From NCBI RefSeq assembly GCF_007993935.1, contig NZ_VITY01000001.1:372001-436000 (forward strand): a DNA stretch of 64,000 nucleotides, given 5' to 3'. The notes beneath the pieces were generated by a model, which searched no databases, had not been told where the DNA came from, and saw only the letters and a list, made by a program, of their open reading frames with translations. Of this stretch, positions 37,548 through 47,114 are shown piece after piece. The translations under genes and the position numbers were made by a program. Source of the stretch: Bradyrhizobium macuxiense. GTDB lineage: Bacteria > Pseudomonadota > Alphaproteobacteria > Rhizobiales > Xanthobacteraceae. How positions within the stretch are numbered: the first letter of the stretch is position 1; every line of letters starts with the position of its first letter.

Positions 37548-39752
37548 ATGGACTCGGCACAAGCATCTGAAATCAAAGAGAAAGAGGCGGAACTCCCGTC
37601 CGTCCCCGCGATCGCAACCAGCCCCGAGCGATTCATCAACCGGGAGCTCTCCTGGCTGCACTTCAACCGGCGGGTGCTCGAGGAATCGGTCAATCTTGGC
37701 CATCCCGTGCTGGAGCGGGTCCGCTTCCTGTCGATTTCGGCGAACAATCTCGACGAGTTCTTCATGGTCCGCGTCGCCGGCATCAAGGCGCAGGTCCGCG
37801 AGGGCATCGCCGAGCGCAGCCCGGACGGCCTGCTGCCGGCCGAGCAGCTTGTGATGATCAACAAGACGGTGTCGCAACTCGCTGCCGACCAGCAGGCGAT
37901 CTGGAGCGACCTGCGCGACATCCTGTCCAAGGTCGGGATCCAGCTGGTCGATGGGCGCGACGTCACCAAATCCGAGCGCGCCTGGATCGAGGATCACTTC
38001 CTCCACAACATCTTCCCGCTGCTGACGCCGCTGGCGATCGACCCGGCGCATCCGTTCCCGTTCATCCCGAACCTCGGCTTCACGGTCGCGCTGCAATTGT
38101 CGCGAATCTCCGACGGCAAGGCGATGAACGCGCTGATCCGTATGCCCGGCAAGATCGACCGCTTCATTCGCATTCCGACCACGAAGGAAGGCGCGCCGGC
38201 GCGGCTGATCACGCTCGAGCAGGCCACCGGCCTGTTCATCGGCCGCCTGTTCCCCGGCTACACCGTCAAGGGCCAGGGCGCGTTCCGCATCATCAGGGAC
38301 TCCGAACTCGAAATCGAGGAAGAGGCCGAAGATCTCGTTCGCCTGTTCGAGACCGCACTGAAGCGCCGCCGGCGCGGGTCGGTGATCCGGCTCGAAATCG
38401 AGGCCTCGATGCCCGAGGAGCTGCGCGTCTTCGTGCAGCACGCCCTGTCGGCAGCGGACGACGAGGTGATCCTGGTCGACGGCGTACTCGCGATGAACGA
38501 GCTGTCGCAGCTCACCCGCCTCAATCGCCCCGACCTCGAGTTCCCGCCCTATGTGCCGCGCCATCCCGAGCGCGTGCGCGACCATGGCGGCGACATCTTC
38601 GCCGCCATCCGCCAGAAGGACCTCGTGGTCCACCACCCCTACGAATCCTTCGACGTCGTCGTCCAGTTCCTGCAACAGGCGGCGCGCGATCCCGACGTGG
38701 TCGCGATCAAGCAGACGCTGTATCGCACCTCGAACAACTCGCCGATCGTGCGCGCGCTCGCCGAAGCCGCCGAGGCCGGCAAGTCGGTGACCGCGCTGAT
38801 CGAACTCAAGGCGCGGTTCGACGAGGAAGCCAATATTCGCTGGGCGCGCGACCTCGAACGCGCCGGCGTGCAGGTGGTCTACGGCTTCATCGAACTGAAG
38901 ACGCATGCCAAGCTGTCGATGGTGGTGCGCCGCGAGGGCGGCAACCTCACCACCTATGTGCACACCGGCACCGGCAACTATCATCCGGTCACCGCGCGCA
39001 TCTACACCGACCTCTCCTATTTCACCTCGGATCCGATCATCGGCCGCGACGTCGCGCGGGTGTTCAACTACATCACCGGCTATGCCGAGCCGAGCGACAT
39101 CGAGAAGATGGCGGTGTCGCCGCTGACGCTACGCAAGCGGATCATCGAGCACATCCATGGCGAGATCGCCCACGTCAAGCACGGCCGCCCCGGCGCGGTC
39201 TGGATGAAGATGAATGCGCTGGTCGACCCCGACATCATCGACGCGCTGTATGAGGCGTCGCAGGCCGGCGTCTCGGTCGAGCTCGTGGTGCGCGGCATCT
39301 GCTGCCTGCGGCCCGGACTGCCGGGATTGTCGGAGAATATCCGCGTCAAATCGGTGATCGGCCGGTTCCTGGAACACGGCCGAATCTATTGCTTCGGCAT
39401 GGGCCAGGGCCTGCCGAGCACAAAAGCTGCTGTGTATATCTCGTCCGCCGACATGATGCCGCGCAACCTCGACCGCCGCGTCGAGGTTCTCTGTCCGCTG
39501 CAAAATCCCACGGTGCATCAGCAGGTTCTCGAACAGATCATGGTCGCGAACCTGAAGGACACCGAGCAGAGCTGGCAATTGTTGCCCGACGGATCGTCAA
39601 CGCGTATGAAGGCCGCGAAAGGCGAAGAGCCTTTCAACCTGCATGACTATTTTATGACAAATCCGAGTCTGTCCGGCCGTGGTAAGTCTCTCAAGGAATC
39701 TTCACCGCGCCGTCTCACGCGTCGCAACGAGCGTCAGCAGCCATCGTCTTAA
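37548..39752 (+). CDS. ppk: Polyphosphate kinase 1
   Basis: A 734-residue PPK1 that builds polyphosphate from ATP and reverses the reaction. The N domain starts [20 protein letters not shown]; the catalytic His is His472 in HTGTGNYH, and [33 protein letters not shown] and [20 protein letters not shown] are family motifs. [17 protein letters not shown] carries conserved ATP-binding residues. I list ATG 37548; TTG 37533 in frame is equally possible. ppx follows by 12 bp, so synthesis and breakdown of polyphosphate are co-expressed. Confidence 0.97.
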   Translation: MDSAQASEIKEKEAELPSVPAIATSPERFINRELSWLHFNRRVLEESVNLGHPVLERVRFLSISANNLDEFFMVRVAGIKAQVREGIAERSPDGLLPAEQLVMINKTVSQLAADQQAIWSDLRDILSKVGIQLVDGRDVTKSERAWIEDHFLHNIFPLLTPLAIDPAHPFPFIPNLGFTVALQLSRISDGKAMNALIRMPGKIDRFIRIPTTKEGAPARLITLEQATGLFIGRLFPGYTVKGQGAFRIIRDSELEIEEEAEDLVRLFETALKRRRRGSVIRLEIEASMPEELRVFVQHALSAADDEVILVDGVLAMNELSQLTRLNRPDLEFPPYVPRHPERVRDHGGDIFAAIRQKDLVVHHPYESFDVVVQFLQQAARDPDVVAIKQTLYRTSNNSPIVRALAEAAEAGKSVTALIELKARFDEEANIRWARDLERAGVQVVYGFIELKTHAKLSMVVRREGGNLTTYVHTGTGNYHPVTARIYTDLSYFTSDPIIGRDVARVFNYITGYAEPSDIEKMAVSPLTLRKRIIEHIHGEIAHVKHGRPGAVWMKMNALVDPDIIDALYEASQAGVSVELVVRGICCLRPGLPGLSENIRVKSVIGRFLEHGRIYCFGMGQGLPSTKAAVYISSADMMPRNLDRRVEVLCPLQNPTVHQQVLEQIMVANLKDTEQSWQLLPDGSSTRMKAAKGEEPFNLHDYFMTNPSLSGRGKSLKESSPRRLTRRNERQQPSS

Positions 39753-39764
39753 GGGGGCCTTCCT

Positions 39765-41267
39765 GTGAAGCGGCCGCGGAAGCGCGCTTCCAGCGTCGCT
39801 GTGATCGATATCGGCTCGAACTCGGTTCGTCTCGTGGTTTACGAGTCGATGGCGCGCAGCCTCATCACCATCTTCAACGAGAAGGCGCTGTGCGGGCTCG
39901 GGCGCGAGGTGCAGAGCACCGGCCTGCTCGCAACCGATGCCGTCAACAAGGCGCTCACCGCGCTGCGGCGCTTTCGCGCGCTGTGCCGGATCCAGCAGGT
40001 CGGCCGGGTCTACGCGATCGCGACCGCCGCCTGCCGCGACGCCAAGAACGGTCCGGACTTCATCGCCAAGGCCGAGCGGATCTGCGGCGCCAAGATCGAG
40101 ATTCTCACCGGACCGCGTGAAGCGAAGCTGTCGGCGCTCGGCGTCGTCTCGGGCATACACAATCCGAACGGCATCGTCGGCGATCTCGGCGGCGGCTCGC
40201 TCGAGCTGATCGACGTCAAGGGCAACCGCGTACGCAGCGGCGTGACGCTGCCGCTCGGCAGCCTCGCGTTGCAGGACCTCTCGAACAAATCGCTCAAGCG
40301 CGCCGAACGCATCGTCAAGAACGAGCTGCTCGGCGTCGCCCAGCTCAAGACCGGCCGCGGCCGCACCTTCTACGCGGTCGGCGGCACCTGGCGCGCGCTC
40401 GCGCGCATCCACATCATCCAGAGCGGCTATCCGCTCAAGGTGATGCACGGCTATTCAATTCCGGCCGTCGACGCGCTCGACTTCGCGCAGCGGCTGCGGC
40501 GGCTGGCGGCCACCAACATGCTGGCCAACATCGAATCGATCGCCGATGCGCGGCGGCCGCTGCTCGCCTATGCCGCGCTCGTGCTCGAATACATCATCCG
40601 CGTCGCGCAGCCGAAGACCATCGTGTTCTCGACCTTCGGCGTGCGCGAGGGCCTGCTCTACGAGATGCTGCCGCCGGCCGAGCGCGCCAAGGACGGGCTG
40701 GCCTGCGCCGCGCAGAACCTCAACGAATTGCTGTCGCGCTCCGCCCGCCACGCCAAGGAACTGACCGCCTGGACCGACCGCCTGGTGCGCGTCGTCAGGC
40801 TGCGCGAGACCGAGGAAGACCGCAGGCTGCGTCACGTCGCCTGCCTGCTATCCGACATCGGCTGGCGGGTGCATCCCGATCATCGCGGCGAGGAAACTCT
40901 CAGCCTGATCATGAACGGCAATTTCGGCTCGATCACGCATCAGGGGCGCGCCTTCGTCGCGCTCTCGGTGTTCTATCGCTACGCCGGCCTCAGCGAGGAG
41001 AACGAACCGCCGCCGCAGATCCGCGCGCTGGTGACGCCGGCGATGGACGAGCGCGCACGCGTGCTCGGCGCCGCGTTCCGCGTCGCGCATCTGATCACGG
41101 CGGCGCGCACCGGCGTGCTGCCGGCGACCCATTTCCGCACCCAGGGCCGCAAGCTGATGCTGGTGTTCGAGCACCGGATGGTGGATCTGGTCGCCGATCG
41201 CGTCGGCAGCCGCTTCAGGCAGTTGGCGCGGCTGGTCGGGCGTGCCGGCTCGATCGTGCGGCGCTAA
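39765..41267 (+). CDS. ppx: Exopolyphosphatase (Ppx/GppA family)
   Basis: A 500-residue actin-fold phosphatase that releases phosphate from polyphosphate ends or from pppGpp. Phosphate motif 1 is VAVIDIGSNSVRLVVYE; IVGDLGGGSLELIDV is the second. A C-terminal HD-like region follows (CLLSDIGWRVHPDHRGEE). GTG start at 39765 with AAGGGGG upstream. The order ppk-ppx is typical of alphaproteobacteria. Confidence 0.95.
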   Translation: MKRPRKRASSVAVIDIGSNSVRLVVYESMARSLITIFNEKALCGLGREVQSTGLLATDAVNKALTALRRFRALCRIQQVGRVYAIATAACRDAKNGPDFIAKAERICGAKIEILTGPREAKLSALGVVSGIHNPNGIVGDLGGGSLELIDVKGNRVRSGVTLPLGSLALQDLSNKSLKRAERIVKNELLGVAQLKTGRGRTFYAVGGTWRALARIHIIQSGYPLKVMHGYSIPAVDALDFAQRLRRLAATNMLANIESIADARRPLLAYAALVLEYIIRVAQPKTIVFSTFGVREGLLYEMLPPAERAKDGLACAAQNLNELLSRSARHAKELTAWTDRLVRVVRLRETEEDRRLRHVACLLSDIGWRVHPDHRGEETLSLIMNGNFGSITHQGRAFVALSVFYRYAGLSEENEPPPQIRALVTPAMDERARVLGAAFRVAHLITAARTGVLPATHFRTQGRKLMLVFEHRMVDLVADRVGSRFRQLARLVGRAGSIVRR

Positions 41268-41278
41268 AGCTGCTTTTT

Positions 41279-41327
41279 TGACGCGTTTTCCTAGCGCGAA
41301 CCGGCGTCCACTTCGCTCGATAACGCT
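41279..41327. repeat. 49-bp intergenic repeat, copy 1
   Basis: A 49-bp unit starting TGACGCGTTTTC and ending CTCGATAACGCT, with GCGAACCGG in the middle. A second copy of equal length lies at 63451-63499. It sits between the convergent ppx and terC genes. Confidence 0.85.
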
Positions 41328-41333
41328 TTCCGC

Positions 41334-42173
41334 TCACGCCGCCTTGGCGGCGTGCTTGGCCTTCCTGAGCGCGTGGCGGCGCCAGAGCGACCCGATCACC
41401 AGCACCACGACGATGCCGAGCACCGCGAGCGTGATCTCGCCGCCGCTGCCGCCATGCGCGAATTGCGGCGACATCCCGATCGACGTCAGCCAGGAATCGA
41501 GCCTGGCGCCGAGCGGTCCGGCGAACAGCGCATCGAGCTTCGGATGCACGGCCGGATCGGTCGCGATGACGTCACCCGCGATCCAGCCGAGCAGCGCCGC
41601 ACCGGCCCAGACCAGGATCGGCAGCTTGGTGAGCAGCGCCATGATCAGCGCCGCGCCGGCAACGATCAGGGGAACGCTGATCGCAAGGCCGAGCACCAGC
41701 AGCGGCACGCTGCCATTGGCGGCCGCCGCCACCGCGATCACATTGTCGAGGCTCATCACGATGTCGGCGACCACGACGATCTGAACCGCGGCCCACAGAT
41801 GCGAGGCCGCATGCACGCTGTCCTCGTCCTCCTGCTCCGGCACCAGGAGCTTGGCGGCGATCACGATCAGCGCCAGTCCGCCGACCAGCTTGAGGTAGGG
41901 CAGCTCCATCAGGCTGGCGACGATGCCGGTGAAGATGACGCGCAGCAGCACCGCCGCGGCGGCGCCGAGAATCATGCCCCACAGACGCTGGCGCGGCGCG
42001 AGCCCGCGGCAGGCCATCGCGATCACGAGCGCGTTGTCGCCCGACAGCAGCACGTTGATCCAGATGATCTTGCCGACGGCGACCCAGAAGGTCGGCGTCG
42101 CCATCTCGTTCTTGAACTCGGTGAAGAACGCGCCGATGTACGCCGGATCAAAGATCTGCCACAGCCAGTCCAC
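41334..42173 (-). CDS. TerC family integral membrane protein
   Basis: A 279-residue polytopic protein of the TerC/YjbE type. IIWINVLLSGDNALVIAMAC and VADIVMSLDNVIAVAAAA carry the family's paired SGDNA / SLDN motifs with acidic residues inside membrane helices, thought to bind metal ions. KLLVPEQEDEDSVHAAS is a cytoplasmic loop. Members are tied to tellurite resistance and to manganese export (the latter in YkoY/MeeF-type proteins); the role here is open. Confidence 0.93.
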   Translation of the reverse strand: MDWLWQIFDPAYIGAFFTEFKNEMATPTFWVAVGKIIWINVLLSGDNALVIAMACRGLAPRQRLWGMILGAAAAVLLRVIFTGIVASLMELPYLKLVGGLALIVIAAKLLVPEQEDEDSVHAASHLWAAVQIVVVADIVMSLDNVIAVAAAANGSVPLLVLGLAISVPLIVAGAALIMALLTKLPILVWAGAALLGWIAGDVIATDPAVHPKLDALFAGPLGARLDSWLTSIGMSPQFAHGGSGGEITLAVLGIVVVLVIGSLWRRHALRKAKHAAKAA

Positions 42174-42239
42174 AGCGAGTCCTATTCGGCCTTGCGGCCG
42201 CCCCTGGCGGCGGTCGTCCGCCGCACCCCAGTCTATTTC

Positions 42240-42267
42240 GACACGGTCTCCTTAGGGAGACCGTGTC
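42240..42267 (-). terminator. Hairpin downstream of ndk
   Basis: GACACGGTCTCC (42240-42251) pairs perfectly with GGAGACCGTGTC (42256-42267) around a four-base loop, 18 bases after the ndk stop. The stem is 12 pairs. There is no strong U run on either side, but it is the natural end of the ndk transcript. Confidence 0.65.
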
Positions 42268-42285
42268 ACTTTCAGTTGTACGTCG

Positions 42286-42708
42286 TTAGCCGACGATTTC
42301 GTTACCGGCGAAGAACTGCGCGATCTCGATCACCGCGGTCTCCGGCGCGTCCGAACCGTGCACCGAGTTCTCGCCGATCGACTTCGCATAGAGCTTGCGG
42401 ATGGTGCCTTCGGCGGCCTTCGACGGATCGGTCGCGCCCATCACGTCGCGATACTTCAGGATGGCGCCCTCGCCTTCCAGCACCTGGACCACAACCGGAC
42501 CGGAGGTCATGAAGTCGACCAGCTCGCCGAAGAACGGGCGCGCCTTGTGGACGGCGTAGAAGGTCTCGGCCTGGCCGCGGGTCATCTGGATGCGCTTCTG
42601 CGCCACGACCCGCAGGCCCGCCTTTTCGATCACCGCATTGACCGCGCCGGTCAGGTTGCGCTCGGTGGCATCGGGCTTGATGATCGAAAAGGTGCGTTCA
42701 ATCGCCAT
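42286..42708 (-). CDS. ndk: Nucleoside diphosphate kinase
   Basis: A 140-residue NDK that equalises nucleoside triphosphate pools. [20 protein letters not shown] is the family start and NSVHGSD holds the active-site His in its terminal form; the ATP site includes [12 protein letters not shown]. Length is exactly the family's usual 140. Single-gene unit, preceded by about 350 bp of non-coding DNA. Confidence 0.98.
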   Translation of the reverse strand: MAIERTFSIIKPDATERNLTGAVNAVIEKAGLRVVAQKRIQMTRGQAETFYAVHKARPFFGELVDFMTSGPVVVQVLEGEGAILKYRDVMGATDPSKAAEGTIRKLYAKSIGENSVHGSDAPETAVIEIAQFFAGNEIVG

Positions 42709-43057
42709 GATTTCGTCCTTGTAAACGGTGGCTGGGAGTTGCCGGGGCTTATATCGGCGCGATGGGGTAACGGCAAGCGACCCTGTGACGCGTTAGCCTT
42801 TAGTTTTGATGGATTTTCGCGGCGAAAACCGTCGCCGAGACGGTCTTCGGACAGGCGCGGCTTGGCTGGCTTACCGCGATTTCACCTAGGTGAACCCATT
42901 CTGTCGGCGCCGTGCCGCTGCCGTTCAGCTCCAGGCGCATAGGCTCTCCACTGATCGGACGCCTTGCTGGCCCCCCATCCGCAAGCCTCACAGGACGTCT
43001 CGGGAAACGATGTCACCGCGGGCGCGCCGCGCGCGCCCATAGCTCGAGGAGACGATC
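42709..43057. other. Divergent intergenic region
   Basis: About 350 bp between the starts of ndk and a small exported protein. It must hold both promoters. I see no gene; the open frames through it continue from unrelated phases and lack ribosome sites. Confidence 0.5.
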
Positions 43058-43324
43058 ATGTTACGCAAGATTTCGCTTGCCGCCATTGCCGCAATTTCGC
43101 TCGGCGCCGCCGCGCTCGCCCCGACCTCCGCCTCTGCCTGGGGCGGTTGGCATGGCGGCTGGCACGGTGGATGGCACCACGGCTGGTGGGGTGGCCCGCG
43201 CGTCATCGTCGGAGGTCCGGCCTATTACGGCGGTTACGGATATGGCTACGGCGGCTGCTATGTGCGCCGCGTGGTACCGACCCCATGGGGTCCCCGCTGG
43301 CGCCTGGTCAATCGCTGCTACTGA
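43058..43324 (+). CDS. Exported Trp/Gly/His-rich small protein
   Basis: An 88-residue protein. The signal peptide (MLRKISLAAIAAISLGAAAL) ends at ASA. The mature part starts with four WHGG-like units (GGWHGGWHGGWHHGWWGG), then VIVGGPAYYGGYGYGYGG and a conserved-looking tail CYVRRVVPTPWGPRWRLVNR with two cysteines. GAGGAG precedes ATG 43058. Similar rhizobial proteins are often labelled sulfur-globule-like, which is not informative. The His-rich block could bind metals. A strong terminator follows, so it is monocistronic. Confidence 0.85.
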   Translation: MLRKISLAAIAAISLGAAALAPTSASAWGGWHGGWHGGWHHGWWGGPRVIVGGPAYYGGYGYGYGGCYVRRVVPTPWGPRWRLVNRCY

Positions 43325-43361
43325 TCCATCAACTCTATCGCCTGCTCCCCTGACTGAACTC

Positions 43362-43390
43362 AGCCCCGGCCTCGCGCCGGGGCTTTTTTC
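43362..43390 (+). terminator. Strong intrinsic terminator
   Basis: AGCCCCGG (43362-43369) pairs with CCGGGGCT (43377-43384), loop of seven bases, followed directly by T residues (CTTTTTTC). It lies 37 bp after the Trp/Gly/His-rich gene. Confidence 0.92.
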
Positions 43391-43550
43391 TGGCCGGGGA
43401 ACCCAACCGGATGATGCGCCTCACCACCTCGAGGCGAGAGTAAGGCGGCGCGGAAACCAAATTCGGGGTCGCGACTTGTCATGGCAACGATCACTCGAAC
43501 ACGCGAGGTGGAACTCGCCAAGAAGCATTCCGAGAGACAAGAGACCTGCC

Positions 43551-43733
43551 ATGACAATGACAATGAGCAAGATCGACAACGATCCAGATCAGATCGATCA
43601 CAAGACCTGCCGATACATTTGCGATGCCGTGGGTGAACGGCTTCAGCAAAGCATGCGGCCGGAGCCCACGCTGTCGTCCCGCCTGCAGCAGCTCCTCGAC
43701 GAGATGCAGCGACGGGAAAGCGATCACCATTAG
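43551..43733 (+). CDS. Small acidic protein of unknown function, 60 aa
   Basis: From ATG 43551 the product is MTMTMSKIDNDPDQIDHKTC, then RYICDAVGERLQQSMRPEPT and a helical end LLDEMQRRESDHH. It is soluble, acidic and predicted helical. The ribosome site is weak (GAGAC), and the frame is open far upstream, but the upstream part crosses the terminator and the preceding gene. Helix-rich composition suggests a small regulatory or stress protein; no family recognised. Confidence 0.55.
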   Translation: MTMTMSKIDNDPDQIDHKTCRYICDAVGERLQQSMRPEPTLSSRLQQLLDEMQRRESDHH

Positions 43734-43840
43734 ATGTTTTGGGCTGACCGGCAGCCCAAATGCGTTTTCGGGGCCGTCGCCCGGACAGATTTTACCAACA
43801 GACGGGTTGCGTTTGGCAGCGGGTCCGGTGACAACGCTGC

Positions 43841-45706
43841 ATGCTCTCCATCACTGACATTTCAATCCGGATCGCCGGACGGCTGCTGATTGATCACAGT
43901 TCTGTGCAAATTGTGCCCGGAGCCCGCGTCGGATTTGTCGGCCGCAACGGCGTCGGCAAATCGACGCTGTTTCATGCCATCCGCGGCGACCTCCCGACCG
44001 AGAGCGGCAGCATCGCGCTGCCGCCGCGCTGGCGCATCGGCAGCCTGGCGCAGGAAGCGCCCGACGGACCGGAAAGCCTGATCAATGTCGTGCTGAAGGC
44101 CGACCTCGAGCGCGACGCGCTGCTGCGCGAGGCCGAGACTGCGCACGACCCGCATCGGATCGCCGAGATCCAGACCCGGCTGGTCGACATAGACGCCCAC
44201 TCCGCCCCTGCCCGCGCCGCGGCAATCCTCTCCGGCCTCGGCTTCTCGACCGCAGACCAGGCGCGGCCGTGCGCGGAATTCTCCGGCGGCTGGCGCATGC
44301 GCGTGGCGCTGGCAGCGACGCTGTTCTCCGCGCCCGACCTGCTGCTGCTGGACGAACCGACCAACTATCTCGATCTCGAAGGCACGTTGTGGCTCGAGAA
44401 CCACCTCGCCAACTATCCGCGCACGGTGATCGTGATCAGCCACGACCGCGATCTGCTGGATACTTCGGTCGATCAGATCCTGCACCTCGATCGCGGCAGG
44501 TTGACGCTCTACAAGGGCACCTATTCCTCCTTCGAGGAACAACGCGCCGCGCGCGAACTGCTCGATGCCAAGCACGCCAAGCGGCAGGCCGATGAGCGCA
44601 AGCGCCTGCAGGACTTCGTCGACCGCTTCAAGGCCAAGGCCTCCAAGGCGCGGCAGGCGCAGTCGCGCGTCAAAATGCTGGAGCGGATGAAGCCGATCAC
44701 CGCGCTGGTGACCCAGGACGTTCACGAGATCTCCTTTCCGGCGCCGGAGAAGTTGCTGTCGCCGCCGATCATTGCGGTCGATGACGTCTCGGTCGGCTAC
44801 GAGCCGGGCAAGCCGGTGCTCAACCGCGTGACGCTGCGCGTCGATACCGACGACCGCATCGCGCTGCTCGGCTCCAACGGCAACGGCAAGTCGACACTGG
44901 TCAAGCTCTTGGCGGGCAAGCTCGCGCCGTTCTCGGGGAGGATCACCAAAGCGGACAAGCTGTCGGTCGGCTATTTCGCCCAGCACCAGGTCGACGAGCT
45001 CAATCTCGACGGCTCGCCCTATGATCACATCCGCAAGCTGATGCCCGAGGCGCCGGAGAGCAAGGTGCGCGCCCGCGTCGGCGCGATCGGCTTCTCCGGC
45101 AAGGCCGGCGACACGCTGGTGAGGAGCCTGTCGGGCGGCGAGAAGGCGCGGCTGCTGCTCGGGCTTGCGACGTTCTACGGCCCCAACATGATCATCCTGG
45201 ATGAGCCGACCAACCATCTCGACATCGACAGCCGCGCGGCGCTGGCGGAGGCGATCAACGAATTCCCCGGCGCCATCATCATGGTCTCGCACGATCGCTA
45301 TCTGATCGAGGCCTGCGCCGACCGGTTGTGGGTCGTGGCGAACCAGACCGTGACGGCCTATGACGGCGATCTCGACGAATATCGCCGCATGATCCTGTCG
45401 GCCAATGACGGACGCACGGCCTCGCGCGAGCGCGCCAGGGAGATCGCCGCAAAGCCCGAGCGCATCCGCAATGAAAGGCGCGTTTCACCGAGGCAGCGGA
45501 TCGCGCAGGCCGAGAGCGAGATCGAGCGCATCAACGGCATCATCGCCAAGATCGACACCGCGCTCGCGCTGCCCGATATTTTCACGCGCGATCCCAAGCA
45601 GGCTGCACAGCTGACCAAGGCGCGCGCCGGCGCCGAGAGCGCGCTGCAACGCGCCGAGGAAGAATGGCTGGAAGCCAGCGCCGAACTCGACGAGGCAGCG
45701 AACTAG
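43841..45706 (+). CDS. ABC-F family ATP-binding protein
   Basis: A 621-residue protein with two ABC domains and no membrane part, so a ribosome-associated ABC-F factor (YheS/Uup type). Domain 1: GRNGVGKST, SGGWRMRVALA, LLLLDEPTNYLDLEG. Linker about 240-300 (KHAKRQADERKRLQDFVDRF, the P-site tRNA interaction motif). Domain 2: GSNGNGKST, SGGEKARLLLG, IILDEPTNHLDID. A C-terminal coiled coil follows (residues 550-621). Such factors rescue stalled ribosomes or adjust translation; the exact subtype is uncertain. Confidence 0.95.
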   Translation: MLSITDISIRIAGRLLIDHSSVQIVPGARVGFVGRNGVGKSTLFHAIRGDLPTESGSIALPPRWRIGSLAQEAPDGPESLINVVLKADLERDALLREAETAHDPHRIAEIQTRLVDIDAHSAPARAAAILSGLGFSTADQARPCAEFSGGWRMRVALAATLFSAPDLLLLDEPTNYLDLEGTLWLENHLANYPRTVIVISHDRDLLDTSVDQILHLDRGRLTLYKGTYSSFEEQRAARELLDAKHAKRQADERKRLQDFVDRFKAKASKARQAQSRVKMLERMKPITALVTQDVHEISFPAPEKLLSPPIIAVDDVSVGYEPGKPVLNRVTLRVDTDDRIALLGSNGNGKSTLVKLLAGKLAPFSGRITKADKLSVGYFAQHQVDELNLDGSPYDHIRKLMPEAPESKVRARVGAIGFSGKAGDTLVRSLSGGEKARLLLGLATFYGPNMIILDEPTNHLDIDSRAALAEAINEFPGAIIMVSHDRYLIEACADRLWVVANQTVTAYDGDLDEYRRMILSANDGRTASRERAREIAAKPERIRNERRVSPRQRIAQAESEIERINGIIAKIDTALALPDIFTRDPKQAAQLTKARAGAESALQRAEEEWLEASAELDEAAN

Positions 45707-45742
45707 ATTTGACCCGCCGGGCAGAGCCGCATGTTCGGTGTA

Positions 45743-45877
45743 GTCCCTGCGAAAGCAGGGACCCATAACCACAGATGGTCATTGTTGCGCGATCGTCGAA
45801 CGACGAGTCCCGTCAACCACATCCGCCGCGGGGTATGGGTCCCTGCTCCTGTGCGCAATTGCGCACTAGGCAGGGAC
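45743..45877. repeat. Intergenic palindrome with GAAA-loop hairpin, family A copy 2
   Basis: GTCCCTGC-GAAA-GCAGGGAC (45743-45762) is an 8-bp stem with a GNRA loop. TATGGGTCCCTGC (45834-45846) and GCAGGGAC (45870-45877) repeat it further on, with the palindrome GTGCGCAATTGCGCAC (45851-45866) between. It lies between the convergent ABC-F gene and a lipoprotein gene. Compare the element at 32156-32281. Confidence 0.8.
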
Positions 45878-45963
45878 GACGCGTCGAGGGAGCGTGGGCT
45901 CTCATTCTTCCGATGTCATGCCCGCGCATGCAAGCATCGACCTGCCGCTGCGACAAAAACGGC

Positions 45964-46533
45964 TCAGCCGTTCGAGGTTGGCGCCGGCTTCTTCGGCTTC
46001 TTCTTCGCCGGCTTCGCGACCTTCGGCTCCGGCGCAGCATCGGGACCGCGTTCGACGGACGTAAGGCGCCCCCCGGAGAACGTATAGATGCCGGCGCGTG
46101 CGCCACGCGACCAGGTCACCACCGCGACGCGTTCGCCGCCAGGTCCGTTCGACAGATTCACGCTGTCGGGGGCGCCGATGCCGCGCACGACGTCGCATTC
46201 GGTATGGCCGAGTGCGACACTGCCGCCGGTCGGCTGCGGCGGCGGGGCACCGGGAGCCTGCGCGTTCGCATCGGCAGCGCCCGGCGGCGGCGCCATGCCA
46301 GGACAGCTTCCGTCGGCACTGACGAGGTCATCGTTGGTCACCGGCTTGTCCGGCGTCAGCGGCGGCGATTCGATCGAGATGTTGCGGATGAACACCCGCC
46401 CGGGCCGGGAGAACCAGTCTGCATCGCGCGAGAAAATGTCGGATGCCCCCGAGCAACCGGCAAGGCCAGGTGCAAGCACCAGCAGGGCCAGCAGCGATTT
46501 CCGACTGAATGTTCCGTCTCGCACGATCGACAA
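45964..46533 (-). CDS. Outer-membrane-type lipoprotein with BamE-like segment
   Basis: A 189-residue lipoprotein: signal with lipobox LAGC (LLALLVLAPGLAGCSGASD). After a Pro-rich middle comes ALGHTECDVVRGIGAPDSVN, LSNGPGGERVAVVTWSRGAR, AGIYTFSGGRL, which follows the pattern of SmpA/BamE proteins (G-x-T-x-x-D-V-x-x-x-x-G-x-P, then a W/Y strand). The tail is Lys/Pro-rich. Start TTG 46533 lies two bases after TTAGGAGCC; GTG 46524 is an alternative. It may be a BamE-like accessory of outer membrane assembly, but the similarity is limited. Confidence 0.75.
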   Translation of the reverse strand: MSIVRDGTFSRKSLLALLVLAPGLAGCSGASDIFSRDADWFSRPGRVFIRNISIESPPLTPDKPVTNDDLVSADGSCPGMAPPPGAADANAQAPGAPPPQPTGGSVALGHTECDVVRGIGAPDSVNLSNGPGGERVAVVTWSRGARAGIYTFSGGRLTSVERGPDAAPEPKVAKPAKKKPKKPAPTSNG

Positions 46534-46646
46534 GGCTCCTAACCCCTTTACCTAAGGGCTTGTCCGAACATCACTTTGCGGCATGACCGTGACCCGCCTC
46601 AGGAAACCCAGAGAAACGTCGAATTATCATTAATTAGTCGATATCG

Positions 46647-47099
46647 CTATTGGCGCCGCTGCCAGCGTCCCCGCTCGTCGGTCTGCCAATAAGTGACCTC
46701 GAAGCCCCGTGCCTTGCAGGCGGTCCAGCTCGCCCTCGCCGCGGCCACCGCGTCGGGATCGTCGCCGTTGAACACCAGGACCACCCGCTCGTAGCTGTCG
46801 CAGTCGGCCGGCAGCGCCGCGTTGTCGACCAGGAATCGGACATTGGCCCGGTTCGGATTATCTTCCTCGATCGACAGGATGATGGGCTGGTCCTGCGCGT
46901 CGGCAACCCGCGCGCTCGCGTGCGGCAGGAATGAATCGTCGCTGTAGGTCCACAGATGCGCGTCGAGCGTCTCAGCGCGCTCCTGCGACGTCGATTGCAC
47001 GACCACGCGCCAGCCGCGCTCGAGTGACTTCTCAAGCAGCGGCGGCAAGACGCTCTCCAGCGTCATGTTCTGCAGATGGTAGAACAGAACCTCGGTCAT
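46647..47099 (-). CDS. holC: DNA polymerase III subunit chi
   Basis: A 150-residue chi subunit, which links the clamp loader to single-strand binding protein. VLFYHLQNMTLESVLPPLLE, GWRVVVQSTSQERAETLDAH, LWTYSDDSFLPHA and ERVVLVFNGDDPDAVAAARA are family features. It lies 15 bp after pepA, so the two form an operon, as usual in alphaproteobacteria. Confidence 0.95.
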   Translation of the reverse strand: MTEVLFYHLQNMTLESVLPPLLEKSLERGWRVVVQSTSQERAETLDAHLWTYSDDSFLPHASARVADAQDQPIILSIEEDNPNRANVRFLVDNAALPADCDSYERVVLVFNGDDPDAVAAARASWTACKARGFEVTYWQTDERGRWQRRQ

Positions 47100-47114
47100 G
47101 CGACGGCTGACACT

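Noticed and set aside
42912..43550. Upstream extension of the 60-aa protein gene
   Set aside because: It passes through the Trp/Gly/His-rich gene in another phase and through a strong terminator.
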